From Aquabacterium sp. A7-Y (GTDB taxonomy: Bacteria; Pseudomonadota; Gammaproteobacteria; Burkholderiales; Burkholderiaceae_C), in the NCBI RefSeq assembly GCF_026153205.1, contig NZ_JAPFBW010000007.1, forward strand, positions 124,001 through 188,000: 64,000 nucleotides of DNA, written 5' to 3'. Positions within the stretch are counted from its first letter, which is position 1. The number at the start of each line of letters is the position of its first letter. Shown piece after piece: positions 32,470 to 48,769 of the stretch. The notes beneath the pieces are model-generated. The model had not been told where the DNA came from, made no database searches, and saw nothing but the letters and a program-made list of their open reading frames with translations. A program made the translations under genes and the position numbers.

Positions 32470-33474
32470 ATGGAACTGACTGCTGGTGAGGAGCGCCGTC
32501 GGGCCACCGCGTCAGGCCCGCAGAGCCGGCACGTCGGTGCAGGTTCGCCGGGCAGCGAAGCCCGCGGGCTGCTGGACGCCCACGGCGTCCCGCTCACGCC
32601 GGACGACAGCCCGCCGGGCGTGCTCCTGTATACCGAAGCCGACCTGGTGCTGCTGGAGCAGGAACAGCGCCAGCCGCAGGAACAACGCCGGGTCGGCTTG
32701 CCCAGCCTGGTGGGCGACCTGCTCGAGCTCGGCTCGGCCGCCGATCGCGAACGCCGCGTGCGCGCCATGCTGCATGCCACCGGCTTCGAATGGTTCGCCT
32801 ACGGCACCGTGTCGACGCAGCGCGGTCGCGGTCAGCCGCAGTCCTTCTTCAGCACCTACTCCAACCCGGTCTGGACCCCGCATTACTTCCGCGAACGCTA
32901 TTACGAGCTGGACCCGCGCCATCAGGACGCGCCCCGCTCCAGCCTGCCGCTGGTCTGGGACCTGGATGACATCATCGCCAATTCGCGCGGCAAGCAGGCG
33001 CCGCCGCGCACCCGCCGTTTCCTCTCCGACTTCTGCGACAGCGGGATCGCCAGCGGCGTGTTTTTCCGAGTCGCCTCGCCTTACAGCCCGAACGAAAGGA
33101 CAGTCATCAGCCTGATGTCCAGCGTGCGGCATCGCGGCTGGATCGACGACGGGGTGCTGGGTCAGGCACTGACATTCGGTCTCAGCATGCACGAATTCCT
33201 GTCGCGCCACGCCAGCGGTAGCAGCGACCCCGTCACTTCCCTGCCGTGGCCGGCGCTCTCGCCGCTGCAGCGCGAGATCCTGGAATGCCTGATCGGCGGC
33301 AAGAGCGACAAGCAGATTGCCGACCGCCTGAAACTTTCCGCCCACACGGTCGACTACCACCTGCGCCAGCTGAGGCGGCGTTTCTCGGCGCGCAACCGGG
33401 TTCAGCTCGTCAATGCGGCGATCGACGCCACCATGGGCCATTCCTTCCACGACACGCTCGGCGCCCTGCGCTGA
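32470..33474 (+). CDS. LuxR family regulator with autoinducer-binding domain (LuxR solo)
   Basis: A 334-residue quorum-sensing-type regulator. The acyl-homoserine-lactone domain keeps the invariant positions seen in TraR: Trp135 and Tyr139 (NPVWTPHYF), Asp148-Pro149 (YELDPRH), Trp163 (LPLVWD) and a Gly near 192-196 (SGIASGVFF). The C-terminal LuxR helix-turn-helix is at about 258-320 (LSPLQREILECLIGGKSDKQ). About 75 extra N-terminal residues distinguish it from the usual 235-250-residue proteins. The start is firmly set by GGGAGGTGATTT. No luxI-type synthase is in the window, so it is a solo that may respond to foreign or non-AHL signals. Confidence 0.92.
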   Translation: MELTAGEERRRATASGPQSRHVGAGSPGSEARGLLDAHGVPLTPDDSPPGVLLYTEADLVLLEQEQRQPQEQRRVGLPSLVGDLLELGSAADRERRVRAMLHATGFEWFAYGTVSTQRGRGQPQSFFSTYSNPVWTPHYFRERYYELDPRHQDAPRSSLPLVWDLDDIIANSRGKQAPPRTRRFLSDFCDSGIASGVFFRVASPYSPNERTVISLMSSVRHRGWIDDGVLGQALTFGLSMHEFLSRHASGSSDPVTSLPWPALSPLQREILECLIGGKSDKQIADRLKLSAHTVDYHLRQLRRRFSARNRVQLVNAAIDATMGHSFHDTLGALR

Positions 33475-33663
33475 GCCGCTCCGCAGCATCCCGCCGGCAA
33501 GATTCAACCGGCCCGGTGGCTCCCCGGCGGGCGCCCGCGGGCCGGCACGCCCATTGCCTTGGCAGCAGTGACTCGCACCCGGTCGGGTGCCGGCCTTTCG
33601 CGCCGGACCGGCCGCACAGCAGGCGAGCGATCGAGGGTCGCATCTTCGACTGCCGGGTGGTTC

Positions 33664-34260
33664 ATGCTGTTCTTCTCGATCTATCGCTGGTTCAGCCGCG
33701 CCTCGAAACCTCAGCGCTGGGGCGCGGCCATCGTGTTTTTGCTCCTGCTGGCCGGAGCGCGGCCCAGCCAGGCCGAAGGCTGGGCGCCGGCCATCGGCTT
33801 CGTGCAGTACGGCGTCGCTGAGGACACGCGTGCCACCACCGCGGGGGTGATCTGGCCCTGGCGGAAGGCCTGGTCGGCGTTCGGCGGGCAGTGGTCGGGG
33901 TACTGGGAAGCGGCGATCGGCCGCTGGAGCGCCCCGGGCCCGGACGGGCGCGAGCGTGCCTGGGCGACCCAGTTCGGCCTGACGCCGGTGTTGCGCTGGC
34001 GCGGGCGCGGCGGAGAGTCACCCTGGTTCGCCGAAGCCGGCATCGGGCTGACCGTGGTCACCCCCATCTACCGCAGCCGCAGCAAACGTTTCAGCACCGG
34101 TTTCAATTTCGGCGACCACCTGGCCGTCGGCCGCAACTTCGGCGCGCAGGGGCAGCACGAGCTGTCGCTGCGCTACCAGCACTTCTCCAACGGCGGCATC
34201 GAGCATCCCAATCCCGGCGAGGACTTCGTGCAGCTGCGTTATGCGCGCTCCTTCCGCTAG
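33664..34260 (+). CDS. pagL: Lipid A 3-O-deacylase PagL
   Basis: A 198-residue outer-membrane beta-barrel enzyme that removes the 3-O acyl chain from lipid A. A signal peptide ends near ARPSQAEG. The C-terminal signature LRYQHFSNGGIEHPNPGED carries the catalytic His173 and Ser175, with Glu186 the likely third residue. The protein ends in Phe-Arg after alternating beta-strand sequence, typical of outer-membrane barrels. The ATG at 33664 is chosen because it opens the signal peptide. It follows luxR by 189 bases; a regulatory link between the two is possible but not shown. Confidence 0.9.
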   Translation: MLFFSIYRWFSRASKPQRWGAAIVFLLLLAGARPSQAEGWAPAIGFVQYGVAEDTRATTAGVIWPWRKAWSAFGGQWSGYWEAAIGRWSAPGPDGRERAWATQFGLTPVLRWRGRGGESPWFAEAGIGLTVVTPIYRSRSKRFSTGFNFGDHLAVGRNFGAQGQHELSLRYQHFSNGGIEHPNPGEDFVQLRYARSFR

Positions 34261-34312
34261 CTAGCGGCGCGCGCGGCAGAGGGCGCGGCCCGGCTTGCGC
34301 TATCGTGACGGC

Positions 34313-34732
34313 ATGGCCACTCCCAACAATCCGCAGAAGTTCGCGGTCCGCGTCCAACCCAGCACGATAGATGGCACCGGCGTGTTCGCCGCCGAGCCAA
34401 TTCCGCCCTACAAGAAGATCGGCGAGCTGCGCGGCGAATCGATCAGCGTCAGCGAGGCGCGCCGTCGCGCCAAGCGCCAGCAGCGCATCATGATCGTCGA
34501 GGTGTCCGAGAAGCGCGCCATCGACGCATCGGGTTCCGAGGACCCGATGCGGTTCACCAACCATTCCTGCTCGGCGAACACCGTGCTGCGGATCCGCCAG
34601 GGCCGGGTCGAGTTTTATGCACTGCGGGCGATCGCGGTCGGCGAGGAGCTGACCGCCAACTACGGCGAGACGCATCACGAAGGCCGCCTGGAATGCCGGT
34701 GCGGCGCGCCCAATTGTGTCGGGCGGCTCTGA
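34313..34732 (+). CDS. SET-domain protein-lysine N-methyltransferase
   Basis: A 139-residue protein consisting of a SET domain and a post-SET zinc motif. It has the entry motif RVQPSTIDGTGVFAAEPI, the catalytic pseudo-knot sequences FTNHSCSANT and ELTANYGE, and the terminal cysteines ECRCGAPNCVG. All core S-adenosylmethionine-site residues are present. Such single-domain SET proteins are sporadic in bacteria and methylate lysines on unidentified proteins. The ATG at 34313 is the second in frame and starts MATPNNPQ. Its stop is three bases from the stop of convergent ligD. Confidence 0.9.
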   Translation: MATPNNPQKFAVRVQPSTIDGTGVFAAEPIPPYKKIGELRGESISVSEARRRAKRQQRIMIVEVSEKRAIDASGSEDPMRFTNHSCSANTVLRIRQGRVEFYALRAIAVGEELTANYGETHHEGRLECRCGAPNCVGRL

Positions 34733-34735
34733 CAT

Positions 34736-37348
34736 TCAGCTGAAGCCCAGCGCCTTCATCGCTGCCGTGAGCGTCTGCCGGGTGGTCCCGTAGTCCGCCC
34801 AGGGGTCGAGTGCAAGACGCTCGTGGACAGTGAAGATGTTCCAGTGCGCGCCGCTTTCGAGCTCGTCCAGCTCGTCCCAGGCGCAGGGCACCGACACCCC
34901 CATGCCGGGCCGGGCGCGCGCCGAGAAAGCCGCGGCCGTGGTGGCGCCCCGGCCGTTGCGCAGGTAGTCGACGAAGATCTTGCCGACGCGGTTGCGGGGC
35001 CCGCTCTTGGCGACGAAACGGCTCGGCACCACCCGCGCGAGGTGCTGGACCACGGCCTGCGAGAAGCCTTTGACGGTGTCCCAGTCATGGCGCGGCGACA
35101 GCGGCACCACCACATGCAGACCCTTGCCCCCGCTGGTCTTGAGGAAGCTGCGCAAGCGCAGCTCGTCGAGGATGGTGCGGGTGAGCTGGGCGCCTTCCTG
35201 GACCTGGCTCCACCCCACGCCCTCGCCGGGGTCGAGGTCGAAGGTCATGCGGTCCGGCTTCTCGATCGCGCGGCTGGTGGCGTTCCAGGTGTGCAGCTCG
35301 ATCACGTTCATCTGCGCCGCGCCGATCAGCGCTTCGACGCTGTCGATCTCCAGCAAGGGGTCGCGGCTCGGGTCCAGCTCCGGCGGCAGCTGCTTGATGC
35401 CGGCGATCTTCAAGGTGTCGCCATGCTTCTGGAAAAACAGCTGCCCGCCGATGCCGCTGGGGGCGCGCACCAGGGCGACCGGCCGGCGCGCCAAGTGGGG
35501 CAGCATGACCTCGGCCACGCGCAGGTAGTGATGCACCAGGTCCAGTTTGGTGGCGCCACTGCTGGGGTCGATGACCCGTTCCGGGTGGGTGATGCGGAGG
35601 TCGCCCGGCAGATCGGGCGGCGGCTTCACGGCCCGCCGACCCGCGGACCGCCGCGCTGACTTGGCGGCCGGTGCCGCTGCCTGCTCGGCATCGGCGGCCG
35701 GCATGGGGACTTCCTTCGTGATCACCTGTGCCGGCTTGTCGCCGCGCAGGCCGTGGAAGACGGAGTGCCGGATGCGGCCGTCGGGGGTCCATTCCGAGAA
35801 GGAGACCTCGGCCACCAGCTCGGGCTGGACCCAGCGGCCGCGTGCCTCGCGCGGCTTGCCGGCGAAGGGCGTGCGCTGCGTCTCCAGCGCTTCGAGCCGG
35901 GCCCGCAAGGCCTTCAAGGTGGCGCTGTCGAAGCCGGTGCCGACATTGCCGGCATAACGCAGCTCGCCGGCCTCGTCGTGAATGCCCAGCAACAGCGAGC
36001 CCAGTCCCGAGCGGCTGCCCTTGGGTTCGGTGTAGCCGCCGATCACGAACTCCTGCCGCTGGGTGCACTTGAGCTTGATCCACGTCGGCGAGCGGCGGCT
36101 CACATAGGCCGCGTCGCGCTTCTTGCCGATCACGCCTTCCAGGCGCAGCCGGCAGGCGCTCTGCAGCATCTCGCTGCCGGTGGCCTGGAAGTCCTGGCTG
36201 AAGCGCAGCCGTTCGGAAGGGCCGGCCTCCAGCAGCCGCGCCAGCAGCTCGCGGCGCTGCCACAGCGGTACGCGCCGCAGGTCGTGGCCGTCGTAATAGG
36301 GCAAGTCGAAAAGGAAGTACTGGATCTGCTCGGTGCGCGACTGGTCGAAAGCGTTCTGCAGCGCGTTGAAGTCGGGCACGCCGGCCTCATTGAGCACCAC
36401 GATCTCGCCATCCAGCCATGCGGAGGGCAGCTTCAGCTTCGCGAGTGCCGCCGCGAGGCTTTTCATCTTGGCGGTCCAGTCGTTGCCGTTGCGGGTGAAC
36501 AGCCGCACGTCCCGGCCGTCGATGCGCGTCAGCAGCCGGTAGCCGTCGAGCTTGGCTTCGTAGATGTAGTCGCCGCTCTCGGGCGCCTGGTCGACGAGGG
36601 TGGCCAGCTGGGGGGAGAGGGTCAGCGGCAGCGTCGCAGGGACCGCGGCCTCGGGCAGCGAGGCGGCTGAGGGGGCCTTGCGGCGGGCAGGGGCCGGCCT
36701 GTCGTCCTCGGCGGGCGCGGCCCTGCGCGCCGTCTTGCGAGCCGCCTGGTGTCCGTCCGCCATCGTCGCGCGCGCTGCCGTCGAGCGGGCCGCTGCAGCC
36801 GGCCCGCTCAACACGCTGTCGGGCAGCTCGTCGACGACGCTGAATTCGGAGGCCGGGCGGGCCGCCTCGTCGCGCTCCTTGATCAGCAGCCAGGGCTCCT
36901 GGCGCTCGTTGCCGCGGCCGCGCATGCGCACCAGGGTCCAGGCGCCGTGCAGCTTCTCACCGTCGAGGAAAAACTTCAGCTTGCCGGCGCGGTAGCCGGC
37001 TTCCGGGTCGCCGATCGGCGTCCAGGTGCCGCGGTCCCAGACGATCACGGTGCCGGCGCCGTACTGCTTGGGCGGGATGACCCCCTCGAAGCTGGCATAG
37101 GCCAGCGGGTGGTCCTCGACATGCACCGCCATGCGTTTGTCATGCGGGTCGAAGCTGGGGCCCTTGGGCACGGCCCAGCTCTTGAGCGTGCCGCCCAGCT
37201 CCAGCCGGAAGTCGTAGTGCAGCCGGCGCGCCGCGTGTTTCTGGACCACGAAGGACAGCGCCTTGCCCGCTTTCCGGGCGGTGCCGCGCGGCTCCGGCGT
37301 GACACGGAAGTCGCGCTTGTCCCAGTAGCGGTCCAGGGCTTCTGGCAT
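34736..37348 (-). CDS. ligD: ATP-dependent DNA ligase LigD (phosphoesterase-ligase-polymerase)
   Basis: An 870-residue multifunctional end-joining enzyme. The 3'-phosphoesterase domain (about 1-160) has HAARRLHYDFRLELGG. An Ala/Arg/Pro-rich linker (about 165-240) follows. The ATP-dependent ligase (about 240-545) has nucleophile Lys266 in EAKLDGYR and the motif LDGEIVVL. A C-terminal primase-polymerase (about 590-870) has the metal-binding MTFDLDPGEG. The domain order PE-LIG-POL is the Pseudomonas type. It works with Ku in repair of double-strand breaks without a template. It starts 27 bases after ku, so the two form one unit. Confidence 0.97.
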   Translation of the reverse strand: MPEALDRYWDKRDFRVTPEPRGTARKAGKALSFVVQKHAARRLHYDFRLELGGTLKSWAVPKGPSFDPHDKRMAVHVEDHPLAYASFEGVIPPKQYGAGTVIVWDRGTWTPIGDPEAGYRAGKLKFFLDGEKLHGAWTLVRMRGRGNERQEPWLLIKERDEAARPASEFSVVDELPDSVLSGPAAAARSTAARATMADGHQAARKTARRAAPAEDDRPAPARRKAPSAASLPEAAVPATLPLTLSPQLATLVDQAPESGDYIYEAKLDGYRLLTRIDGRDVRLFTRNGNDWTAKMKSLAAALAKLKLPSAWLDGEIVVLNEAGVPDFNALQNAFDQSRTEQIQYFLFDLPYYDGHDLRRVPLWQRRELLARLLEAGPSERLRFSQDFQATGSEMLQSACRLRLEGVIGKKRDAAYVSRRSPTWIKLKCTQRQEFVIGGYTEPKGSRSGLGSLLLGIHDEAGELRYAGNVGTGFDSATLKALRARLEALETQRTPFAGKPREARGRWVQPELVAEVSFSEWTPDGRIRHSVFHGLRGDKPAQVITKEVPMPAADAEQAAAPAAKSARRSAGRRAVKPPPDLPGDLRITHPERVIDPSSGATKLDLVHHYLRVAEVMLPHLARRPVALVRAPSGIGGQLFFQKHGDTLKIAGIKQLPPELDPSRDPLLEIDSVEALIGAAQMNVIELHTWNATSRAIEKPDRMTFDLDPGEGVGWSQVQEGAQLTRTILDELRLRSFLKTSGGKGLHVVVPLSPRHDWDTVKGFSQAVVQHLARVVPSRFVAKSGPRNRVGKIFVDYLRNGRGATTAAAFSARARPGMGVSVPCAWDELDELESGAHWNIFTVHERLALDPWADYGTTRQTLTAAMKALGFS

Positions 37349-37375
37349 CTTGCGGGGGCCGCGCCGGCGCGAGCG

Positions 37376-38431
37376 TCAGGCGGCCCGCTTGCGCTTGGCC
37401 GGTGCGGAGGCCGGGGCTGCCTTGGTCGTCGCACGCGAGGCGGCCGTCTTGTGCGGCACCGCGGGGCTGGCCGCGGTCCGGCTGCTTCGGGCGCTGGTCT
37501 TGCGCGCGCTGGCGCCATCCTTGTCGGCGCTGCGGCGCGCAGCGGGTGCGGGCGATGGGGCCGCCGCGGTCTTGCCACCCACATGCATCGGCTTGACCTT
37601 GCCACCCCCATCGCCCGCAGCCGGTGCCTTGCCGGCGCGCTGCACGCTCTCGCGCAGTGCCGCCATCAAGTCGATCACCTGGGCCCCCTCGCGTGCCGCC
37701 GGTTCGTCGCCGGCCGGCGTCAGCGTGTGCGTTTCGCCGGCCTGGATGCGGGCCTCGATGCGAGCCAGCAGGTCCTCCCGATAGGTGTCGCGGTACTGCT
37801 CGGGCTGCCAGTCCTGCGACATCTCGTCCACCAGGCGCTCGGCCATCTCCAGCTCGCGCTGACCCACACCCACGGCTTTCAGCTCGCTCTCGGGCGCGTA
37901 GAGGTCCTCGGGCTGCAGCACCTCGTCGGGGAAACGCATCGTGTTGAGCATCAACACCTCACCCTGCACCAGCACGGCGGCCAGGCGCTGTTTGGTGTGG
38001 ATCACCACCTTGGCCAGACCAGCGCGCCCGCTGCGGCGCATCACCTCGCGCAGCAGCGCATACCCTTTCTCGCCGCGCTTGCCGACTTCGAGGTAGTAGG
38101 GCACCTCGAAGTAGGCCGGTGAAATCGTGGCGGCGTCGACGAAGCCGAGGATGTCGACCGTCTGGGTGGCTTCCGGGTTGGCCTGCTTGAAGTCCTCGTC
38201 GCTCATCAACACGTACTCGCCGGGCTCGTAGGCGTAACCCTTGACGATGTTCTCGCTCTCGATGACCTTGCCGGTGCGCTTGTTGATGCGCTGGTAGCCC
38301 ACCGGCGCCATGTCGCGCTTGTCCAGCCAGTCGAAGTCGAGATCCTTCTTGCGGGAGGCGGCGCGCAGCGTGACCGGGATGTGCACCAATCCAAAGGTGA
38401 TCGCGCCTTTCCAAACTACACGTGCTGCCAT
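37376..38431 (-). CDS. ku: Non-homologous end-joining protein Ku
   Basis: A 351-residue bacterial Ku that forms a ring on DNA ends and recruits LigD. The core begins MAARVVWKGAITFGLVHIPV and includes GYQRINKRTGKVIESENIVK and YFEVPYYLEVGKRGEKGYAL. After residue about 265 comes a Lys/Ala/Ser/Thr-rich tail of some 85 residues, strongly basic, which in other Ku proteins binds DNA and helps retain or thread the protein. It is directly followed by ligD and preceded by a SemiSWEET-like gene 28 bases away. Confidence 0.97.
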   Translation of the reverse strand: MAARVVWKGAITFGLVHIPVTLRAASRKKDLDFDWLDKRDMAPVGYQRINKRTGKVIESENIVKGYAYEPGEYVLMSDEDFKQANPEATQTVDILGFVDAATISPAYFEVPYYLEVGKRGEKGYALLREVMRRSGRAGLAKVVIHTKQRLAAVLVQGEVLMLNTMRFPDEVLQPEDLYAPESELKAVGVGQRELEMAERLVDEMSQDWQPEQYRDTYREDLLARIEARIQAGETHTLTPAGDEPAAREGAQVIDLMAALRESVQRAGKAPAAGDGGGKVKPMHVGGKTAAAPSPAPAARRSADKDGASARKTSARSSRTAASPAVPHKTAASRATTKAAPASAPAKRKRAA

Positions 38432-38459
38432 GAGCGCATAGCAGCAAATGGTGTTCCTG

Positions 38460-38744
38460 TTAACTGCTAGCGTTGACAGTTTTTCGTTGTCGGCGGGTGT
38501 TGCGCCAGTAAATGGCCTGACCGGCGAGCGCGCTGCACAGCAAGGCGAGGTTGACGAACAGGAAGACCCAGTTCTGCAGCAGCGCGCTGTAGATGGAGAA
38601 GCCCAGCGAGGCGGCCGACTGGCCGATGAACAGCCAGGACGAGACGCCCGAGCTGTCGCCGCTCAGGTACTGCTTGCGCACCTGGTGGAAGATGGTCCAA
38701 AGAAGCACGGAGGCGCTGAGCCAGCCGATCAGCTCGGTTCCCAT
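38460..38744 (-). CDS. SemiSWEET/PQ-loop-like small membrane protein
   Basis: A 94-residue protein with three predicted membrane helices in the MtN3/PQ-loop pattern: IGWLSASVLLWTIFHQVRKQ, SSWLFIGQSAASLGFSIYSA and WVFLFVNLALLCSALAG. Bacterial SemiSWEETs of this size dimerise to move sugars. Here the conserved Pro-Gln of helix 1 reads His-Gln, so sugar transport is uncertain. It lies between asmA and ku on one strand with short gaps. Its link to DNA repair, if any, is unclear. Confidence 0.72.
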   Translation of the reverse strand: MGTELIGWLSASVLLWTIFHQVRKQYLSGDSSGVSSWLFIGQSAASLGFSIYSALLQNWVFLFVNLALLCSALAGQAIYWRNTRRQRKTVNASS

Positions 38745-38787
38745 GTGAAGGATCTTTCTGAAGCAGTGAAAAGGTCAGGACGCGGGC

Positions 38788-40929
38788 TCAGCGCTGCGCC
38801 CCCTCGCGTGCGCTTTCGCGCACGGCCCGCGTGGCCGGCTTGCCACGCAAGCCCTCCAGCGCCTGGCGGCAGCCGTTCTCCTCGCCCTCGCCGGGGTCGA
38901 TCAGCGGGACCACGGCGGCCAGCGGGTTGACGGCGGCCAGCGCCGCGGCGGCCAGCAGCTTGAGGCCCAGGGCCTTGCCCTCGAGCTTGACCTGCGGGTC
39001 GCGGAAGCTGCCTTCCACCCGCACCGGCGAGCGCAGCGACAGCGGCGAGAAGTCCTTGGGGCGGGCTGCGAGCGTGAGGCCCAGGCGTTCGTCGGCGAGC
39101 GAGAGGTCGCCGCTGATGAGCACCAGGGTGTCGGGGGTGTCGATGACACCCACCTCGGTGTTCAGCCGGCCGTCCTGCGCCTTGAACTGCGCTACCGCGC
39201 AGTGCATGGGCAGCGATTCGTCGCCCTTGATGAGGACGCCCAGGGCCTGGGCGACGTCGATGCCCAGCGCCTCGACGATCAGGTGCGAGATCTTGCCCCG
39301 GCGGATCCAGACGGCTGCGGTGCCGTCGAGCGATCCCAGCATGGCAGCGGTCGAGCGACCGGCGCCTCGGAACTTCGCCTGCCCACCCAGCACGCCGCCC
39401 ACATAGCCCGGCGCCGCTGCGGCCGTGTCGGCGGCGGCCCGGTTGTTGCGCGCCTTGATCCAGCGCTCCAGGTCGATGCCGGCCCAGCGCAGGTCGATGT
39501 CCCAGAGCGGCTGCTGGGCCGGCCGGCCGTCCAGGCCGATGCTGCCGCGCACCTCGCCGCCGGAAGCTCGCGCCAGCAGCTCGGTGATGTGCAGCACGCC
39601 GTCGCGCAGCGCGATGCGGCCCTGCAGCGGCGTGAGGTCGCCGAGCAGGCCGGTGCCCAACTCCAGCTTGCGCAGGTTGACCTTGACGTCCGCATTCATC
39701 GCCTTCAGCGATGGGATGTTGAATTCGCGCGCCGGCAGCACCTGGCCGTCGGCCCGCTTGGGCTTGGCGGCGCCGGGCTCGCGCGCGCCGAAGGCGGGGC
39801 CGAGGTCGGCCAGGGTCAGGCTCTCGCCGCGCAGCTCGCCGGTCAACAGCGGCACCTCGGGGCGCCGGTCGTAGCTGAACTCGCCGGCCAGCCGGCTGCT
39901 GCCGACCGCGAGGCGGGCGACATCCGCCTTGTAGAGATCGCCGTCCTTGCTGAGGCGGCCTTTCATCTCGAACTCGGGCGTGGTCGGCAGGGTCACGCCC
40001 ATCGGCGCACCGACCGCCGCCAGAGAGGGGCCGGAGACCGAGAACTCGCCCGAGATGCCCTGCAGCCGCAGGATGTCCACCGCCTGGCCCTTGAAGGCCA
40101 GCTTGGCCTTGCCGGCGCTGGCGTCCAGCGTGAGCGGCACCGGCGGGGCGTTTTCGTTCGGCGTCACCAGCGGCAGCAGGCCTTCCGACTGGATGCCGAA
40201 GTGGAACTTCGCGCCGGCGAAACGCTTGACGCCTTCGCGGTAGGCGCCGTCGCCCTCGATGACCAGGCCCTTGCCGCCGCCTTGCGAGCCTTCATCCGTG
40301 CGGGCGCGGGCCTGCATCTGCAGGCCGACGACCTCGTCCTGATAACGGACCTCGCCACCGCCGACCACCAGCCGGTCGAAGGTCGGCACCGGCGCCGCGC
40401 CCGGCTTGGGCGCCTGCTCGGGCGGGGCGAACTGCCAGTTGGCGCGGCCGTCGGCGCCGCGCCAGAGCGCCGCCTGCATGCGCTGCACCTCCAGCGCCTT
40501 GATGTGCAGCGCGGCGCCCGGCTCCTGCCGCAGCGGCATCAGCACGGTGGCGTAGGGCAGGGCCAGCACCACCTGGTCGGCCCGCACCAGTTCCTCCGGG
40601 TGGCCGCGCTCGATGGCCCAGGACGGCGCCCCGATCACGAAGCGGTCGCTGCGCAGGCGGATGCCGCCCAGCAGGCTGAGGCGGAAGTCCTCGCCGATCA
40701 CGACCTCGCGCTGCAAGCGTTTCTCCAGCGTACGTTCAATGGGCTGCCGCAGGAAGGGCCAGCCAGCCATCTCACAGGCCGCGAAGGCGAGCACCAGCAG
40801 CGCCAGCAACAGCAAGGCAATGCCCCCCGGGCGGCGCCACAGGGGGTGGCGGGGCCGACCCGCCGGCAGCGGGGCGGCAGCGGGCGGGACAGATGACGGC
40901 GGTTGCGGGGTGTCGGTGGCATCGGTCAC
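38788..40929 (-). CDS. AsmA family protein
   Basis: A 713-residue envelope protein. A proline-rich cytoplasmic start is followed by one membrane anchor (about 35-53, GGIALLLLALLVLAFAACEM) and a long periplasmic, beta-rich domain. AsmA-type sequences include IERTLEKRLQREVVIGEDF and a C-terminal region with LTLAARPKDFSPLSLRSPV. AsmA-like proteins are thought to carry phospholipid between inner and outer membrane. It begins the minus-strand run ending in ligD. Its promoter should lie between 40930 and glgB. Confidence 0.9.
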   Translation of the reverse strand: MTDATDTPQPPSSVPPAAAPLPAGRPRHPLWRRPGGIALLLLALLVLAFAACEMAGWPFLRQPIERTLEKRLQREVVIGEDFRLSLLGGIRLRSDRFVIGAPSWAIERGHPEELVRADQVVLALPYATVLMPLRQEPGAALHIKALEVQRMQAALWRGADGRANWQFAPPEQAPKPGAAPVPTFDRLVVGGGEVRYQDEVVGLQMQARARTDEGSQGGGKGLVIEGDGAYREGVKRFAGAKFHFGIQSEGLLPLVTPNENAPPVPLTLDASAGKAKLAFKGQAVDILRLQGISGEFSVSGPSLAAVGAPMGVTLPTTPEFEMKGRLSKDGDLYKADVARLAVGSSRLAGEFSYDRRPEVPLLTGELRGESLTLADLGPAFGAREPGAAKPKRADGQVLPAREFNIPSLKAMNADVKVNLRKLELGTGLLGDLTPLQGRIALRDGVLHITELLARASGGEVRGSIGLDGRPAQQPLWDIDLRWAGIDLERWIKARNNRAAADTAAAAPGYVGGVLGGQAKFRGAGRSTAAMLGSLDGTAAVWIRRGKISHLIVEALGIDVAQALGVLIKGDESLPMHCAVAQFKAQDGRLNTEVGVIDTPDTLVLISGDLSLADERLGLTLAARPKDFSPLSLRSPVRVEGSFRDPQVKLEGKALGLKLLAAAALAAVNPLAAVVPLIDPGEGEENGCRQALEGLRGKPATRAVRESAREGAQR

Positions 40930-41247
40930 AAGGCCACTTCAGCAATCCACGTGCCGAAGCGCACTGCGGCGCTGTCGCCGGCTGGCGGCCCGCCGCGCGG
41001 CTGTCTTTTCTACGGCAAGGGCGGCAAGGGGCGCCGCGGCGGAGGGGGGAGAGCGGTCCTCCGCAGCGCAGCACCCGACGGGTGAGGACTGGCACCGGCG
41101 GGCAGACGCTTCGGCACGCCGATTGCCGCTGTCCTCTGCAGTCTCCCGGTGGCCGGCCGGTTCCTCCAGCGGCCGCCACAGGGCCGCCGGCCCGACGAGA
41201 CGGCGGCGAGGACAACAACCACGAACAACCACGGAGCGACGTCGGCT
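40930..41247. other. 318-base divergent region between asmA and glgB
   Basis: It should hold promoters for the AsmA-ku-ligD run and for the glycogen operon. I see no confident -35/-10 pair or operator. The glgB frame is open from 41149 (GTG), but codons 41149-41247 encode sequence unlike the enzyme family. Confidence 0.45.
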
Positions 41248-45376
<4,129 letters not shown>

Positions 45377-45386
45377 GGTCCACGCC

Positions 45387-48719
<3,333 letters not shown>

Positions 48720-48769
48720 TCGACATCGCAGGCACGCGACGGCGTACCGTGCACGGCTAGGGAGACAAC

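Noticed and set aside
33575-33590. Short hairpin GCACCC-GGTC-GGGTGC between luxR and pagL
   Set aside because: Only six base pairs and a very short T-run; not supported as a terminator.
41149-41247. GTG start at 41149 adding 33 residues to GlgB
   Set aside because: The extra residues are Arg/Thr/Pro-rich and not family-like, and a GTG with GGAG 11 bases upstream lies exactly where GlgB similarity begins.
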